NCBI RefSeq assembly: GCF_900105215.1
Contig: NZ_FOIP01000001.1
Coordinates: 2,130,001 to 2,194,000 of the forward strand
Length of the DNA stretch: 64,000 nucleotides
Reading direction: 5' to 3'
Origin: Lacrimispora sphenoides
GTDB taxonomy: Bacteria; Bacillota; Clostridia; Lachnospirales; Lachnospiraceae
This document shows, in pieces, positions 34,966-44,446 of the stretch (position 1 is its first letter; every line of letters begins with the position of its first letter). A program made the position numbers and the translations under genes. The notes beneath the pieces were generated by a model. The model was not told the origin of the DNA. It saw nothing but the letters and a program-made list of their open reading frames with translations, and searched no databases.

Positions 34966-36900
34966 ATGAGAATGAAAGTATCCAATTATATCTCCCAGAA
35001 GTTGGTTGATTCCGGGATTACACAGGTGTTTACGGTTACAGGCGGAGGAGCCATGCATTTAAACGACGCCCTGGGGCATCAGGAGGGAATGCACTGCTTA
35101 TATAACCATCATGAGCAGGCATGTGCCATAGCGGCCGAATCCTATGCCAGAATCAAGGACCGCATAGCTGCTGTCTGTGTAACCACGGGCCCTGGGGGCA
35201 CCAATGCCATTACCGGAGTGCTAGGAGGTTTTCTGGATTCTATTCCCATGTTAATTATGTCCGGTCAGGTGCGCTATGACACAACGGCCAGATGGTCAGG
35301 AGTCGGAATCAGAGCCATGGGAGATCAGGAATTTGATATAACAAAGGCCATTGACTGTATGACAAAATACAGCGAGATGGTAATTGACCCCATGAGGATC
35401 CGCTACACTTTAGAAAAAGCCATTTACCTCGCCCTATCCGGCCGCCCAGGCCCCACCTGGCTGGACATCCCCTTAAATGTCCAGGGCGCCTATATAGAAA
35501 CAGAAGAGCTAATCGGCTTTTCCCCAGAAAATTACGAGAATGGCGGAGATGGCTGGTCCTCTGAAACCAACGCAAAAATAAAACAGGATGACCCTGGCTG
35601 CGGAGAAAAACGTCAGATCCTTCCGGAAAAGGTAACCGCAGATGTTGCCCGGGCCATTTTAGAAAAAATAAAATCATCTTCCCGTCCGGTAATCAATGCA
35701 GGCAACGGAATCCGCATTGGACAGGCCCATGAGGTATTCATGCGGGTAGCAGGCAAGCTGGGAATTCCTGTAGTAACCGGCTGGAACAGCCAGGACTGCA
35801 TAGAAGATGAGCATCCGCTTTACACAGGGCGAGGCGGTGGTATGGGAGACCGTGCAGGTAACTTCGCTATTCAAAACAGCGACTTAGTCCTTTCTCTAGG
35901 AAGCCGCTTAAGCATCCGTCAGGTGGGGTACAATTATACTACATGGGCCAGAGAAGCCTATGTGATCGTCAATGATATCGACCCAGAAGAGCTGAAGAAA
36001 CCATCCATTCACGCCGATATGAAGATCCAGGCCAATGTAAAGGATCTGCTTACAGCCTTAGAGGAACTACTAGACTCAGAATACAAAACTTCCATTAATC
36101 ACCCACTCTTTTCCGGCGGAAAGGGCCTTGATGGCATGACCTGGAATGAGACCTGCCGTATGTGGAAGGAAAAATACCCGGTCGTGCTTCAGAAGCACTA
36201 CAGAAGCGGAGAAGATGAGGAAGCCAATGTTTATGCATTAATAAAGGAACTAAGTATCCGAGTCCCTGAGAACAGGGTCACTGTGGTGGGCAATGGATCC
36301 GCCTGTGTTGTGGGAGGACATGCCTATATCATTAAGAAGGGGCAGCGTTTTATATCCAACTCAGCAGTTGCTTCCATGGGCTATGATCTTCCGGCAGCCA
36401 TTGGAGCAAGCGTCGCTGAACAGGGAGAGGACGTTATCCTTGTTACAGGTGACGGAAGCATTCAGATGAACTTACAGGAGCTGCAGACCATCATCCATCA
36501 CCATATGCCAGTTAAAATATTCCTTATTAATAACGGAGGCTACCATTCCATCCGCCAGACCCAGAAGAATTTCTTCGGAGAGCCATTAGTGGGAATCGGG
36601 GTAGACAGCCGGGATTTAAGCTTCCCTGACATGGAAAAGCTTTCAGCAGCTTATGGCTATCCTTATGTCCGTGCATGCCATAACAGCCAGCTGAAACATG
36701 CGATTGAAACGACTCTGGCCATGAAGGGACCAGTCATCTGCGAGGTATTTGTAAGCCAGGACCAGAACTTTGAACCAAAGTCCTCTGCGAAACGCCTGCC
36801 TGATGGAACCCTTATTTCGCCGCCGTTAGAGGATTTGTCTCCATTCCTTTCCGATGAAGAGATGGACCGGAATATGATCATCCCGAGGATCAGGGAATAG
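34966..36900 (+). CDS. TPP-dependent enzyme, acetolactate-synthase-like
   Basis: A 644-residue thiamine-diphosphate enzyme with the three domains of the acetolactate synthase family. The N-terminal part holds the catalytic glutamate (YNHHEQACAIAAESYAR, about residue 48), and the C-terminal part the cofactor motif from VTGDGSIQMNLQELQ to LINNGGYHSI (GDG...NN). The context is not amino-acid synthesis but sugar modification: epimerase, C-methyltransferase and alcohol dehydrogenase follow. Relatives such as YerE attach a two-carbon unit from pyruvate to a nucleotide-bound keto-sugar. That role is proposed here by analogy. A GAGGAGAG site precedes ATG 34966. Confidence 0.85.
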   Translation: MRMKVSNYISQKLVDSGITQVFTVTGGGAMHLNDALGHQEGMHCLYNHHEQACAIAAESYARIKDRIAAVCVTTGPGGTNAITGVLGGFLDSIPMLIMSGQVRYDTTARWSGVGIRAMGDQEFDITKAIDCMTKYSEMVIDPMRIRYTLEKAIYLALSGRPGPTWLDIPLNVQGAYIETEELIGFSPENYENGGDGWSSETNAKIKQDDPGCGEKRQILPEKVTADVARAILEKIKSSSRPVINAGNGIRIGQAHEVFMRVAGKLGIPVVTGWNSQDCIEDEHPLYTGRGGGMGDRAGNFAIQNSDLVLSLGSRLSIRQVGYNYTTWAREAYVIVNDIDPEELKKPSIHADMKIQANVKDLLTALEELLDSEYKTSINHPLFSGGKGLDGMTWNETCRMWKEKYPVVLQKHYRSGEDEEANVYALIKELSIRVPENRVTVVGNGSACVVGGHAYIIKKGQRFISNSAVASMGYDLPAAIGASVAEQGEDVILVTGDGSIQMNLQELQTIIHHHMPVKIFLINNGGYHSIRQTQKNFFGEPLVGIGVDSRDLSFPDMEKLSAAYGYPYVRACHNSQLKHAIETTLAMKGPVICEVFVSQDQNFEPKSSAKRLPDGTLISPPLEDLSPFLSDEEMDRNMIIPRIRE

Positions 36901-36917
36901 CAGGGGGAGGAAAAGCG

Positions 36918-37847
36918 TTGAACGTTGTTGTAACAGGGGCCACCAGTTTTCTTGGGAGAGCATTGGTTGACCAGCTTTTAATAGAGAAAAACCAGGTATT
37001 TGCCGTAATCCGTCCCGGTTCAAAGAATATGGGAAGCCTTGCGGCCGAGCGGGAGGGTCTTGTACGGATCGAAGGTCACTTAGAAGAGCTTCATGAGCTG
37101 GATCAGGTAATTCACGAGCCATGCCAGGCATTTTACCATTTTGGCTGGGATGGCTCCGGAAGTGAAAACCGGATGAAACGAGAGGTCCAGCAAAAGAACG
37201 TGGAAGATTCCTTAAAGGCTTTGGAAGGAGCCCGACGCCTTGGCTGTAAACGCTTTCTTTTCAGCGGTTCCCAGGCGGAATATGGAATTCATAAGGATAC
37301 GATGACAGAGGAGATGCCGTGTAAGCCTGTCTCTGAATATGGCAGAGCCAAGCTGGAATTTTTAAACAGGGCATTGGAATTGACAGAGAACTGGAGAAAA
37401 TCAGGTGTTTCAGAGATGGAATACATCCATACAAGGATATTCAGCGTGTACGGTCCAGGAGATCATCCCTGGTCACTGGTGGAAAGCTGCCTTAAGGCGT
37501 TTCGCAGAGGAGAGTATATCTCCCTGGGGGAATGTACGCAAATATGGAACTTTTTATATCTTGATGACTGCATCCGGGCGCTGATACTTTTGATGGAACA
37601 GGAGAAAGAATCAGTTTCCGGAACTTATAATGTAGCGGGACCGGAAGGTGAAAACAGGCCTTTAAGAGAATACATCCGGACGATGTATGAGGTTTTAGGC
37701 TTTCACGGAAGCTACAGCTACGGAAGAAGAGCGCCTAATGCAGAAGGACTCACAAACCTTATTCCTGATATAAAAAAGCTGGAAAAAGCAACGGGATGGC
37801 AGCCTCTTGTGGACTTTCCAGAGGGGATCCGGCGGACGATCCGCTAA
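36918..37847 (+). CDS. NAD-dependent epimerase/dehydratase (extended SDR)
   Basis: A 309-residue extended short-chain dehydrogenase. The nucleotide-binding glycine motif (VTGATSFLGRALVDQLL) is at the start. The catalytic serine lies in FSGSQAEYG and the YxxxK pair in SEYGRAKLEF (about residues 145-149). IFSVYGPGDHPWS and WNFLYLDDCIRAL are typical of nucleotide-sugar epimerases, dehydratases and 4-ketoreductases. It starts at TTG 36918, seven bases after GGGGGAGG. In this operon it probably modifies a nucleotide sugar with the neighbouring enzymes. Epimerase or ketoreductase cannot be decided. Confidence 0.88.
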   Translation: MNVVVTGATSFLGRALVDQLLIEKNQVFAVIRPGSKNMGSLAAEREGLVRIEGHLEELHELDQVIHEPCQAFYHFGWDGSGSENRMKREVQQKNVEDSLKALEGARRLGCKRFLFSGSQAEYGIHKDTMTEEMPCKPVSEYGRAKLEFLNRALELTENWRKSGVSEMEYIHTRIFSVYGPGDHPWSLVESCLKAFRRGEYISLGECTQIWNFLYLDDCIRALILLMEQEKESVSGTYNVAGPEGENRPLREYIRTMYEVLGFHGSYSYGRRAPNAEGLTNLIPDIKKLEKATGWQPLVDFPEGIRRTIR

Positions 37848-37891
37848 AATCATTCGATTACAAAATATTGACATGGAGGAATTTTTGTGGT

Positions 37892-39079
37892 ATGAGAGAT
37901 AGGATTTGTATTGTGTGCGGCAGACCTCTTGGGGAAACGCCTTTGATGACCCTTGCGGATATGCCAGCTTCGGCTCAGGATATTCCGGTCAAGGAAGAAC
38001 TGGGAGAGGAGCAGGGGATCACCCTTTCCCTCCATCAGTGCCAGGCATGCGGTCTGGTACAGTTTGATTGTGAACCTGTGGCATACTACAAGGACGTGAT
38101 CCGCTCCGGCGGCTTTACCACCACCATGGTAAACTTAAGAAAGAGCCAGTACCGGCATTTTATTGATAGATATCATCTGGAAGGAAAAAAGCTGATTGAG
38201 GCAGGCTGCGGCCAGGGGGAATTTCTTGGACTGCTGTCAGACTTTCCTGTGAAGGCTTATGGAATTGAAAACAGGGAAAGTCTTGTCCGTCTTGCGAAAG
38301 AAAAGGGTCTTGCAGTCTGGAAGCAGTTTGCAGCGGAAGGGGAAGTCCTTGCAGCCGATGACGGCAGTGCTTGCGGCCCCTTTGACGGATTTTTATCCTT
38401 CAATTTCCTGGAACATCAGCCAGACCCGGTGGGAATGCTCCGCTGCATAGCTGACAACCTATCAGAGGAGGGCGTGGGCTTAATTACAGTTCCAAGCCTG
38501 GAATATATTCTGCAGTATGACGGATATTATGAACTGATCCGGGACCATCTTGCTTATTATACCTTTGACACCCTGCGCTATGCAGTAGAAAGAGCCGGGT
38601 TTCAGGTATTAGAAGAGGAAATGATAAACCGGGATACCCTTTCTGTCATCGTGAAGAAAAGTCCGGCCAGCCAGCCGGAAGACAGAAGAACACATACGCC
38701 GGTAGACATATCCGGTCTTAAAGAAAGCCTCGATACCATTGGCAGGGAACTGGAAGAGCTGACAGATGATCTTAAGTGCCAGGGAAAAACCTTAGGCATA
38801 TGGGGCGCCAGTCATCAGGGCTTTACTCTGGCTTCTACAACGGTCATCGGACGGTTTGCAAGATACATCATTGATTCCGCACCCTTTAAGCAGGGAAAAT
38901 ACGCTCCTGCCTCCCATCTTCCCATTGTACCCCCGGATCATTATCATATGGACCCGGTAGATGCCATTTTAATTGTAGCTCCTGGTTATACGGATGAGAT
39001 TGCGGGAATCATACAGGAAAGATTTGGCGGGAATGTAGAGATATTGGCGTTAAAATCCAATCATTTGGAAAGGATATAA
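37892..39079 (+). CDS. SAM-dependent sugar C-methyltransferase
   Basis: A 395-residue protein in the three-part layout of sugar C-methyltransferases such as TylC3. First comes a zinc-binding N-terminus (CIVCG near residue 5, HQCQACGLVQFD near 47-58). Then a Rossmann methyltransferase core (LIEAGCGQGEFLGLL and FLSFNFLEHQPDPVGML), where EH is a catalytic pair. A C-terminal domain follows (GIWGASHQGFTLASTTVIG, then IDSAPFKQGKYAPASHLPI). Such enzymes put a methyl group on carbon 3 of a 4-keto nucleotide sugar. ATG 37892 has GGAGGA eleven bases ahead; an open frame runs back into the previous gene but has no site of its own. Confidence 0.85.
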   Translation: MRDRICIVCGRPLGETPLMTLADMPASAQDIPVKEELGEEQGITLSLHQCQACGLVQFDCEPVAYYKDVIRSGGFTTTMVNLRKSQYRHFIDRYHLEGKKLIEAGCGQGEFLGLLSDFPVKAYGIENRESLVRLAKEKGLAVWKQFAAEGEVLAADDGSACGPFDGFLSFNFLEHQPDPVGMLRCIADNLSEEGVGLITVPSLEYILQYDGYYELIRDHLAYYTFDTLRYAVERAGFQVLEEEMINRDTLSVIVKKSPASQPEDRRTHTPVDISGLKESLDTIGRELEELTDDLKCQGKTLGIWGASHQGFTLASTTVIGRFARYIIDSAPFKQGKYAPASHLPIVPPDHYHMDPVDAILIVAPGYTDEIAGIIQERFGGNVEILALKSNHLERI

Positions 39080-39088
39080 GAAAAACCT

Positions 39089-40156
39089 ATGAAAGCTTTT
39101 GTTTTGATCGAACCTGGCAAGGTCGGCTGGTATGATGCGCCGGAACCTGTCATAACTCCCTATGGGGCCATCCTACGCCCGATCGCGGTGACCCCCTGTT
39201 CCTCCGATGTCCATACGGTATATGGCGGAGGTTCCAGGAAGGCTCCAAACCTGATCCTGGGACATGAATGTGTGGCGGAAGTCCTGGAAACCGGAGAACT
39301 GGTCTGTGACTTTAAGGCTGGAGATCTTGTAGCTGTTCCTGCCATCACGCCGGACTGGAGAGCCTGTGGAATCCAGGAAGGAAATTTTAAGCATGCGACC
39401 GCCCCATTTTCCGGTCATCAGCTTGGAAGGACGGCTCCGGGAGTATTTGCGGAAAAATTTTTAGTACCTGATGCAGATACTACTTTGGCAAAGATTCCAG
39501 AGGGAATCACTTTGGAGCAGGCACTCATGTGCGTGGATGTTGTTACTACAGGTTTTACTGGAGCGGAATTTGCGGATATTAAAATCGGCGATACCGTAGT
39601 GGTCCTGGGAATCGGCCCCATTGGGCTTATGGCGATTGAAGGAGCGCGCCATCTGGGCGCTGCGAGGATCCTGGCAGTAGGCAGCAGGCCCATTTGCGTA
39701 AAGCTTGCCAGAGAGTTCGGAGCCACAGAGGTCTTAAGCTATAAAGATGGAAACGTAACGGAACAGGTCATGGAACGGACAGGAGGTCTGGGAGCTGACG
39801 GTGTCATCATCTGCGGAGGCGGGGATGAGGTCTTTGCCCAGGCGGTAGATATGGCAAAATACGGGATCGGAACCATATCCAATGTGAATTACTATGGCGG
39901 AACCGGTAACCTTCCGTTCCCCAAGTTTTCAGGCGGACGGGGCATGGCGGGAAAGACGATCCACACGGAGCTTGCAAAGGGTGGCAGAGTGAGAATTGAA
40001 CGCCTTTTAAAAATGGTCCAGTATGGAAGGATCAATCCCGAAAAACTTGTGACTCACCATCTTAGTGGCTTAGAGCAGGTGGAAGCAGCTCTGCAGCTTA
40101 TGAAAGAAAAGCCGGAAGATTTGATTAAAGTAATGGTTCGGATAGATTGGAAGTGA
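39089..40156 (+). CDS. Zinc NADP-dependent secondary alcohol dehydrogenase-like protein
   Basis: A 355-residue medium-chain dehydrogenase very like Thermoanaerobacter/Clostridium beijerinckii secondary alcohol dehydrogenase. The three catalytic zinc ligands stand at the same numbers as in that enzyme: Cys37 (VTPCSSD), His59 (LGHE) and Asp150 (CVDVVTTG). The cofactor loop GSRP (198-201) and a tyrosine near 218 (SYKDG) match the NADP-specific type, and VLGIGPIGLMAIEGA is the Rossmann glycine motif. It sits between the C-methyltransferase and glycosyltransferases, so it may reduce a keto group on a modified sugar rather than make free alcohols. Context is the only evidence for this. Confidence 0.85.
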   Translation: MKAFVLIEPGKVGWYDAPEPVITPYGAILRPIAVTPCSSDVHTVYGGGSRKAPNLILGHECVAEVLETGELVCDFKAGDLVAVPAITPDWRACGIQEGNFKHATAPFSGHQLGRTAPGVFAEKFLVPDADTTLAKIPEGITLEQALMCVDVVTTGFTGAEFADIKIGDTVVVLGIGPIGLMAIEGARHLGAARILAVGSRPICVKLAREFGATEVLSYKDGNVTEQVMERTGGLGADGVIICGGGDEVFAQAVDMAKYGIGTISNVNYYGGTGNLPFPKFSGGRGMAGKTIHTELAKGGRVRIERLLKMVQYGRINPEKLVTHHLSGLEQVEAALQLMKEKPEDLIKVMVRIDWK

Positions 40157-40160
40157 ACAT

Positions 40161-41168
40161 ATGAAAACAATTAGCATCGTGGTTCCCTGCTACAATGAAG
40201 AAGAAAATATAAATGCCTTGTATCAGGCGATTGACCATATATTTAATACTGAATTGCCAAGATACACCTATGAACTGATTTTTATTGATAATGATTCCAA
40301 GGACCGGACCAGGGAGATCATCCGGGGATTGTGCGTCCAGGAGAAAAGAGTAAAAGGGATTTTTAACGCCAAGAATTTCGGGCAGTTCAACTCTCCTTAT
40401 TATGCTATGCTCCAGTCAACGGGAGACTGTACCATTCTTATGGCAGCGGATTTTCAGGATCCGGTGGAAATGATTCCAAAGTATGTAAAGGAATGGGAAA
40501 AAGGCTATAAGATCGTTATAGGAATAAAGAAATCCAGCAAAGAGAATAAGATCATGTACTGGCTGAGAAGCTGTTACTATAAAACCATTAAAAGGCTTTC
40601 TGATGTAGAGCAGATCGAGCACTTCACCGGCTTTGGCTTATACGATCAAAGATTTATAAAGGTTCTTAGGGAACTGGATGACCCTACGCCCTTTCTCCGT
40701 GGAATTGTGGCGGAGCTTGGCTTTCGGCGCAAGGAGGTTCCATATGAGCAGCCGAAAAGGCGGGCAGGAAAGACCAGCAATAATTTTTACCGTCTGTATG
40801 ATGCTGCCATGTTAAGCGTTACTTCTTACACCAAGGTAGGGCTTCGCCTTGCCACCATATTCGGGAGCATCTGTTCCTTTGCCAGCATGATGGTGGCACT
40901 TGTCTATCTGGTCATGAAACTGGTGTACTGGGACCGTTTTCCGGCAGGTATGGCACCTCTTTTGATCGGCATGTGTTTTCTTGGCTCCGTACAGATATTT
41001 TTTATTGGACTTGTAGGAGAATATGTTCTGTCCATCAATGCCCGCGTTATGAAACGGCCTCTTGTAATTGAGGAGGAACGGATCAACTTTACGGAAAAAG
41101 AGGAAAACAATCCGGAAGATGAGATACTTTTAATGTCGGCATCCGTGGAGAATGGGGAACAGAGATGA
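40161..41168 (+). CDS. GT2 glycosyltransferase with two C-terminal membrane segments (GtrB/DPM1-like)
   Basis: A 335-residue GT-A enzyme: ISIVVPCYNEEENINALYQA at the start, IDNDSKDRT, and MAADFQDPVEM holding the metal-binding acidic motif. The region ending KRRAGKTSNNFYRLYDAA is typical of polyprenyl-phosphate sugar synthases. Two membrane helices follow (ATIFGSICSFASMMVALVYL and LLIGMCFLGSVQIFFIGLVG). It likely makes an undecaprenyl-phosphate-linked sugar used outside the membrane. Its stop overlaps the next start in ATGA, so the two are translationally coupled. Confidence 0.88.
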   Translation: MKTISIVVPCYNEEENINALYQAIDHIFNTELPRYTYELIFIDNDSKDRTREIIRGLCVQEKRVKGIFNAKNFGQFNSPYYAMLQSTGDCTILMAADFQDPVEMIPKYVKEWEKGYKIVIGIKKSSKENKIMYWLRSCYYKTIKRLSDVEQIEHFTGFGLYDQRFIKVLRELDDPTPFLRGIVAELGFRRKEVPYEQPKRRAGKTSNNFYRLYDAAMLSVTSYTKVGLRLATIFGSICSFASMMVALVYLVMKLVYWDRFPAGMAPLLIGMCFLGSVQIFFIGLVGEYVLSINARVMKRPLVIEEERINFTEKEENNPEDEILLMSASVENGEQR

Positions 41169-43357
41169 AATATAAGATAGATGTAGCGAGAATCCGTGAA
41201 AATTCAATCGTTTTAAACGGATGGGTCATTGGAAAGAGCCTTGACTCAGAGGCAGAGTTTGAGGTTTTGGACGGGCAGGAAAAAAATGTGGAATTTAAGT
41301 ACGTTCCGGTACGCAGAGATGATGTGTGTCAGATCTACTTTAAGAAAACAGCCGACAGGGATTTAGGGTTTGACATCCGAATTCCCTATATCCGGGAGAA
41401 AAACGAGGACAGGATCCTGGTGATCCGGTGCGACGGTAAAACTGCCAGAGTGAAGCTGAATGCCCAGATAATCGAAAGACAGAACAGCTCTGCCCATAAA
41501 AAAAGCACAAAGCTGAAAAGCATGATGAATGTGCAGACCCTTCGGTCCGCTGCAGATTTCTGGAGAGATAACGGCTTTAAGGCTTTTGTATTAAAATCCA
41601 GGCACAAGCTTCAGGGAATTGACAGTGATTATGATTATCCGGAATGGTATGCCCTTACGAAAACCACGGATGAAGAGCTGGAAGCCCAGAGAAAGACTGT
41701 TTTTGACTATAGACCTAAGATGTCTGTGGTAATACCTGCCTATAAAACACCGGAGCGTTATCTGGCGGCTATGCTGGATTCCCTGCTGGCTCAGACCTAT
41801 GGGAACTGGGAAGTGTGCATTGCAGACGGAAGCCCAAAGGGAGAGGGCGTGGAACGGGTATTAAAGCGCTATGCCATAAAGGATGAACGGATCCGCTATG
41901 TGATCCTTGGCGAGAATAAAGGAATCGCGGGAAATACCAATGCTGCCATTGAAATGGCAACAGGAGATTTTATTGTCCTTGCGGACCATGACGATACCCT
42001 TGCACCCGATGCATTGTTTGAGTGTGTGAAAACAATTAATTCCGATCCGGAAATTGATGTGGTTTATACCGATGAAGATAAGCTTGACATTGACGGTGGA
42101 GAATTATTTGAACCGCATTTTAAACCGGATTTTAACCCGGATCTTTTAACAAGCGTTAATTATATCTGTCACCTGTTTGTGGTAAACCATGAACTGCTGT
42201 TGGAGGTGGGAGGCTTCCGGGAAGAATATGACGGGGCCCAGGATTATGATTTTATTTTCCGCTGCACGGAAAAAGCCAGAAAGATCTCCCATATCCCCAA
42301 GGCTCTGTATCACTGGCGCTGCCATCAGAATTCCACCGCAAGCAATCCGGAAAGTAAATTATATGCTTTTGAGGCAGGGGCAAGGGCCATTAAGGCCCAC
42401 TATGACCGGGTCGGCATAGAGGCGCTTTCTGTTGAAAAAGGCATTGATTACGGAATCTATCATACGATGTTTAAGATAGCAGGAGATCCCCTGGTTTCCG
42501 TTATCATTCCAAGCAAGGATCACAGTAGTGACCTGGATTTATGTATTCGTTCCGTCATAGATAAATCCACGTATCAAAATCTGGAATTCATTATTGTGGA
42601 AAATAACAGCACGGACCCGGAAACCTTTGCGTATTATGAAAGGATCCAGAAAGAGTTTTCTTTTGTCCATGTGGTTACGTGGGAGCGGGAATTTAATTAT
42701 TCTGCCATCAATAACTTTGGCGTTGCCCATGCAAAGGGCGATTACCTTCTGTTTTTAAATAATGATACGGAAATGGTAGGTCCGGAAAGCATCCATGAGA
42801 TGTTAGGCTTCTGCCAGAGAGAAGATGTGGGTGTTGTCGGGGTCAGGCTTCTTTATTCCGATGATACCATTCAGCATGCCGGTGTAGTGGTTGGCTTTGG
42901 TGGCATTGCAGGGCATACCTTTATCGGCCTTCATAAAGCAGAAAGCAGCTATTTCAATCAGGCGATGTGCGCCCGGAATTACAGCGCCGTAACAGCTGCC
43001 TGCATGATGAGCAAACGATCCTTGTTTGAAGAAGCGGGAGGTTTTTCAGAGGACCTTGCCGTTGCCTTTAACGATATTGATTTCTGCATGAAGATCCGGT
43101 CCTTGAATAAATTGGTGGTTTACGCTCCATATGCCCTGTTCTATCATTACGAGTCAAAATCAAGAGGGCTTGAAGATACGCCGGAGAAAGTGGCCCGCTT
43201 TAATGAGGAAATCAAAAAGTTTTCCCGGAAATGGCCGGAGATTTTAAGAGACGGGGATCCTTATTACAATCCCAATCTGACTCTGCGAAAATCCAATTTT
43301 GCCCTGCGGGACCTTCGAAAGGAAAAAATCGGGGAACCCTATCAGCTTGAGGTGTGA
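41165..43357 (+). CDS. Large tandem GT2 glycosyltransferase
   Basis: A 730-residue protein. Residues 1-100 form a beta-rich N-terminal domain (SIVLNGWVIGKSLDSEAEFE, DLGFDIRIPY) seen in several large glycan synthases. Two GT-A domains follow. The first is from about 180 (MSVVIPAYKTPERYLAAMLD, with LADHDDTLAP). The second is from about 445 (VSVIIPSKDHSSDLDLCIRS, with LFLNNDTEM). Such tandem enzymes build rhamnan or other heteropolymer backbones in Firmicutes and streptococci. It is coupled to the gene before by an ATGA overlap and followed one base later by another GT2. Confidence 0.88.
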   Translation: MKYKIDVARIRENSIVLNGWVIGKSLDSEAEFEVLDGQEKNVEFKYVPVRRDDVCQIYFKKTADRDLGFDIRIPYIREKNEDRILVIRCDGKTARVKLNAQIIERQNSSAHKKSTKLKSMMNVQTLRSAADFWRDNGFKAFVLKSRHKLQGIDSDYDYPEWYALTKTTDEELEAQRKTVFDYRPKMSVVIPAYKTPERYLAAMLDSLLAQTYGNWEVCIADGSPKGEGVERVLKRYAIKDERIRYVILGENKGIAGNTNAAIEMATGDFIVLADHDDTLAPDALFECVKTINSDPEIDVVYTDEDKLDIDGGELFEPHFKPDFNPDLLTSVNYICHLFVVNHELLLEVGGFREEYDGAQDYDFIFRCTEKARKISHIPKALYHWRCHQNSTASNPESKLYAFEAGARAIKAHYDRVGIEALSVEKGIDYGIYHTMFKIAGDPLVSVIIPSKDHSSDLDLCIRSVIDKSTYQNLEFIIVENNSTDPETFAYYERIQKEFSFVHVVTWEREFNYSAINNFGVAHAKGDYLLFLNNDTEMVGPESIHEMLGFCQREDVGVVGVRLLYSDDTIQHAGVVVGFGGIAGHTFIGLHKAESSYFNQAMCARNYSAVTAACMMSKRSLFEEAGGFSEDLAVAFNDIDFCMKIRSLNKLVVYAPYALFYHYESKSRGLEDTPEKVARFNEEIKKFSRKWPEILRDGDPYYNPNLTLRKSNFALRDLRKEKIGEPYQLEV

Positions 43358-43358
43358 G

Positions 43359-44348
43359 ATGGAGAAGAAAGTAACGGTTATTATACCTAATTATAACGGA
43401 CTAAAATTTATGGAACCTTGTTTTAAGGCCCTGGAAGCTCAGAGTGATAAGAACTTTGAGCTTCTTGTGGTGGATAACGGTTCTACGGATGGAAGTGTGG
43501 AGTGGCTGAAGGATAGAAATATTCCTTCTGTCTTTCTGGAAAAGAATACAGGCTTTTCCGGGGCAGTGAATGTGGGGATCCGCCATGCGAAAACCCCTTA
43601 TGTCATTTTGTTAAACAATGACACGGAACCGGAACCTGATTATATAAAGGAACTGGTACTTGCCATGGACCGGTCGCCTAGGATATTTTCCGTCAGCAGT
43701 AAGATGATCCAGCTATACCACAAGGAGCTCATGGATGATGCAGGGGATATGTACAGCATATTAGGCTGGGCTTATCAGAGAGGCGTAGGACAAAGCATCA
43801 GGGGCTACCAAAAGCCCCGAACCGTTTTTGCTGCATGCGCGGGAGCTGCCATCTACAGACGGGAAGTATTTGAAGAGATTGGGGGCTTTGACGAGGCCCA
43901 TTTCGCCTATCTGGAAGATATAGATGTGGGATACCGGGCAAAGATCTATGGGTATGAAAACGTATACTGTCCCACAGCCGTAGTTTATCATGTGGGCAGC
44001 GGAACCAGCGGTTCCAAATATAATTCCTTTAAGGTCCGTCTGGCTGCCAGGAATAATGTTTATTTAAATTATAAGAATATGCCGGTTTTGCAGCTCTTAG
44101 TGAATCTGCTTCCCATTTTAGCCGGAACCTTTGTAAAATATCTGTTTTTTAAGAAGATCGGTTTTGCTTCTGATTATATGGAAGGGTTAACAGAAGGGCT
44201 AAGAACAGCAAAGAATACCAGAAAGGTACCGTTCCGGATGTCCCATCTTGGCAATTATTTTCGGATTGAAGGAGAGCTGATCTTTGGTACGTTCCTCTAT
44301 ATATGGGAATTTTTACGAAGAAAGTTAAAAATTTTCAGGTCATATTAA
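43359..44348 (+). CDS. GT2 glycosyltransferase (rhamnosyltransferase-like)
   Basis: A 329-residue GT-A enzyme with VTVIIPNYNGLKFMEPCFKA, VVDNGSTDGS, and LLNNDTEPEPDYI. These, together with GGFDEAHFAYLEDIDVGYRA near residue 195, are the marks of the WcaE/RfbN-like rhamnosyltransferase branch. A hydrophobic stretch (LQLLVNLLPILAGTFVKYLF) lies near 255. ATG 43359 follows directly on the stop of the tandem GT; an open frame extends back inside that gene but lacks support. Sugar specificity is inferred only loosely. Confidence 0.88.
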   Translation: MEKKVTVIIPNYNGLKFMEPCFKALEAQSDKNFELLVVDNGSTDGSVEWLKDRNIPSVFLEKNTGFSGAVNVGIRHAKTPYVILLNNDTEPEPDYIKELVLAMDRSPRIFSVSSKMIQLYHKELMDDAGDMYSILGWAYQRGVGQSIRGYQKPRTVFAACAGAAIYRREVFEEIGGFDEAHFAYLEDIDVGYRAKIYGYENVYCPTAVVYHVGSGTSGSKYNSFKVRLAARNNVYLNYKNMPVLQLLVNLLPILAGTFVKYLFFKKIGFASDYMEGLTEGLRTAKNTRKVPFRMSHLGNYFRIEGELIFGTFLYIWEFLRRKLKIFRSY

Positions 44349-44446
44349 GAATATTTTAATGGCATCATATTGACATATCATGTATAATATACGGGAATTA
44401 TGGTGGAGAAATATGGTGCAATGCACGAATGGAAGGTTTTGCTGCT

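Noticed and set aside
44370..44388. TTGACA and TATAAT upstream of the sugar transferase at 44447
   Set aside because: The two hexamers are only seven bases apart, so they cannot form one promoter. The TATAAT alone lacks a fitting -35.
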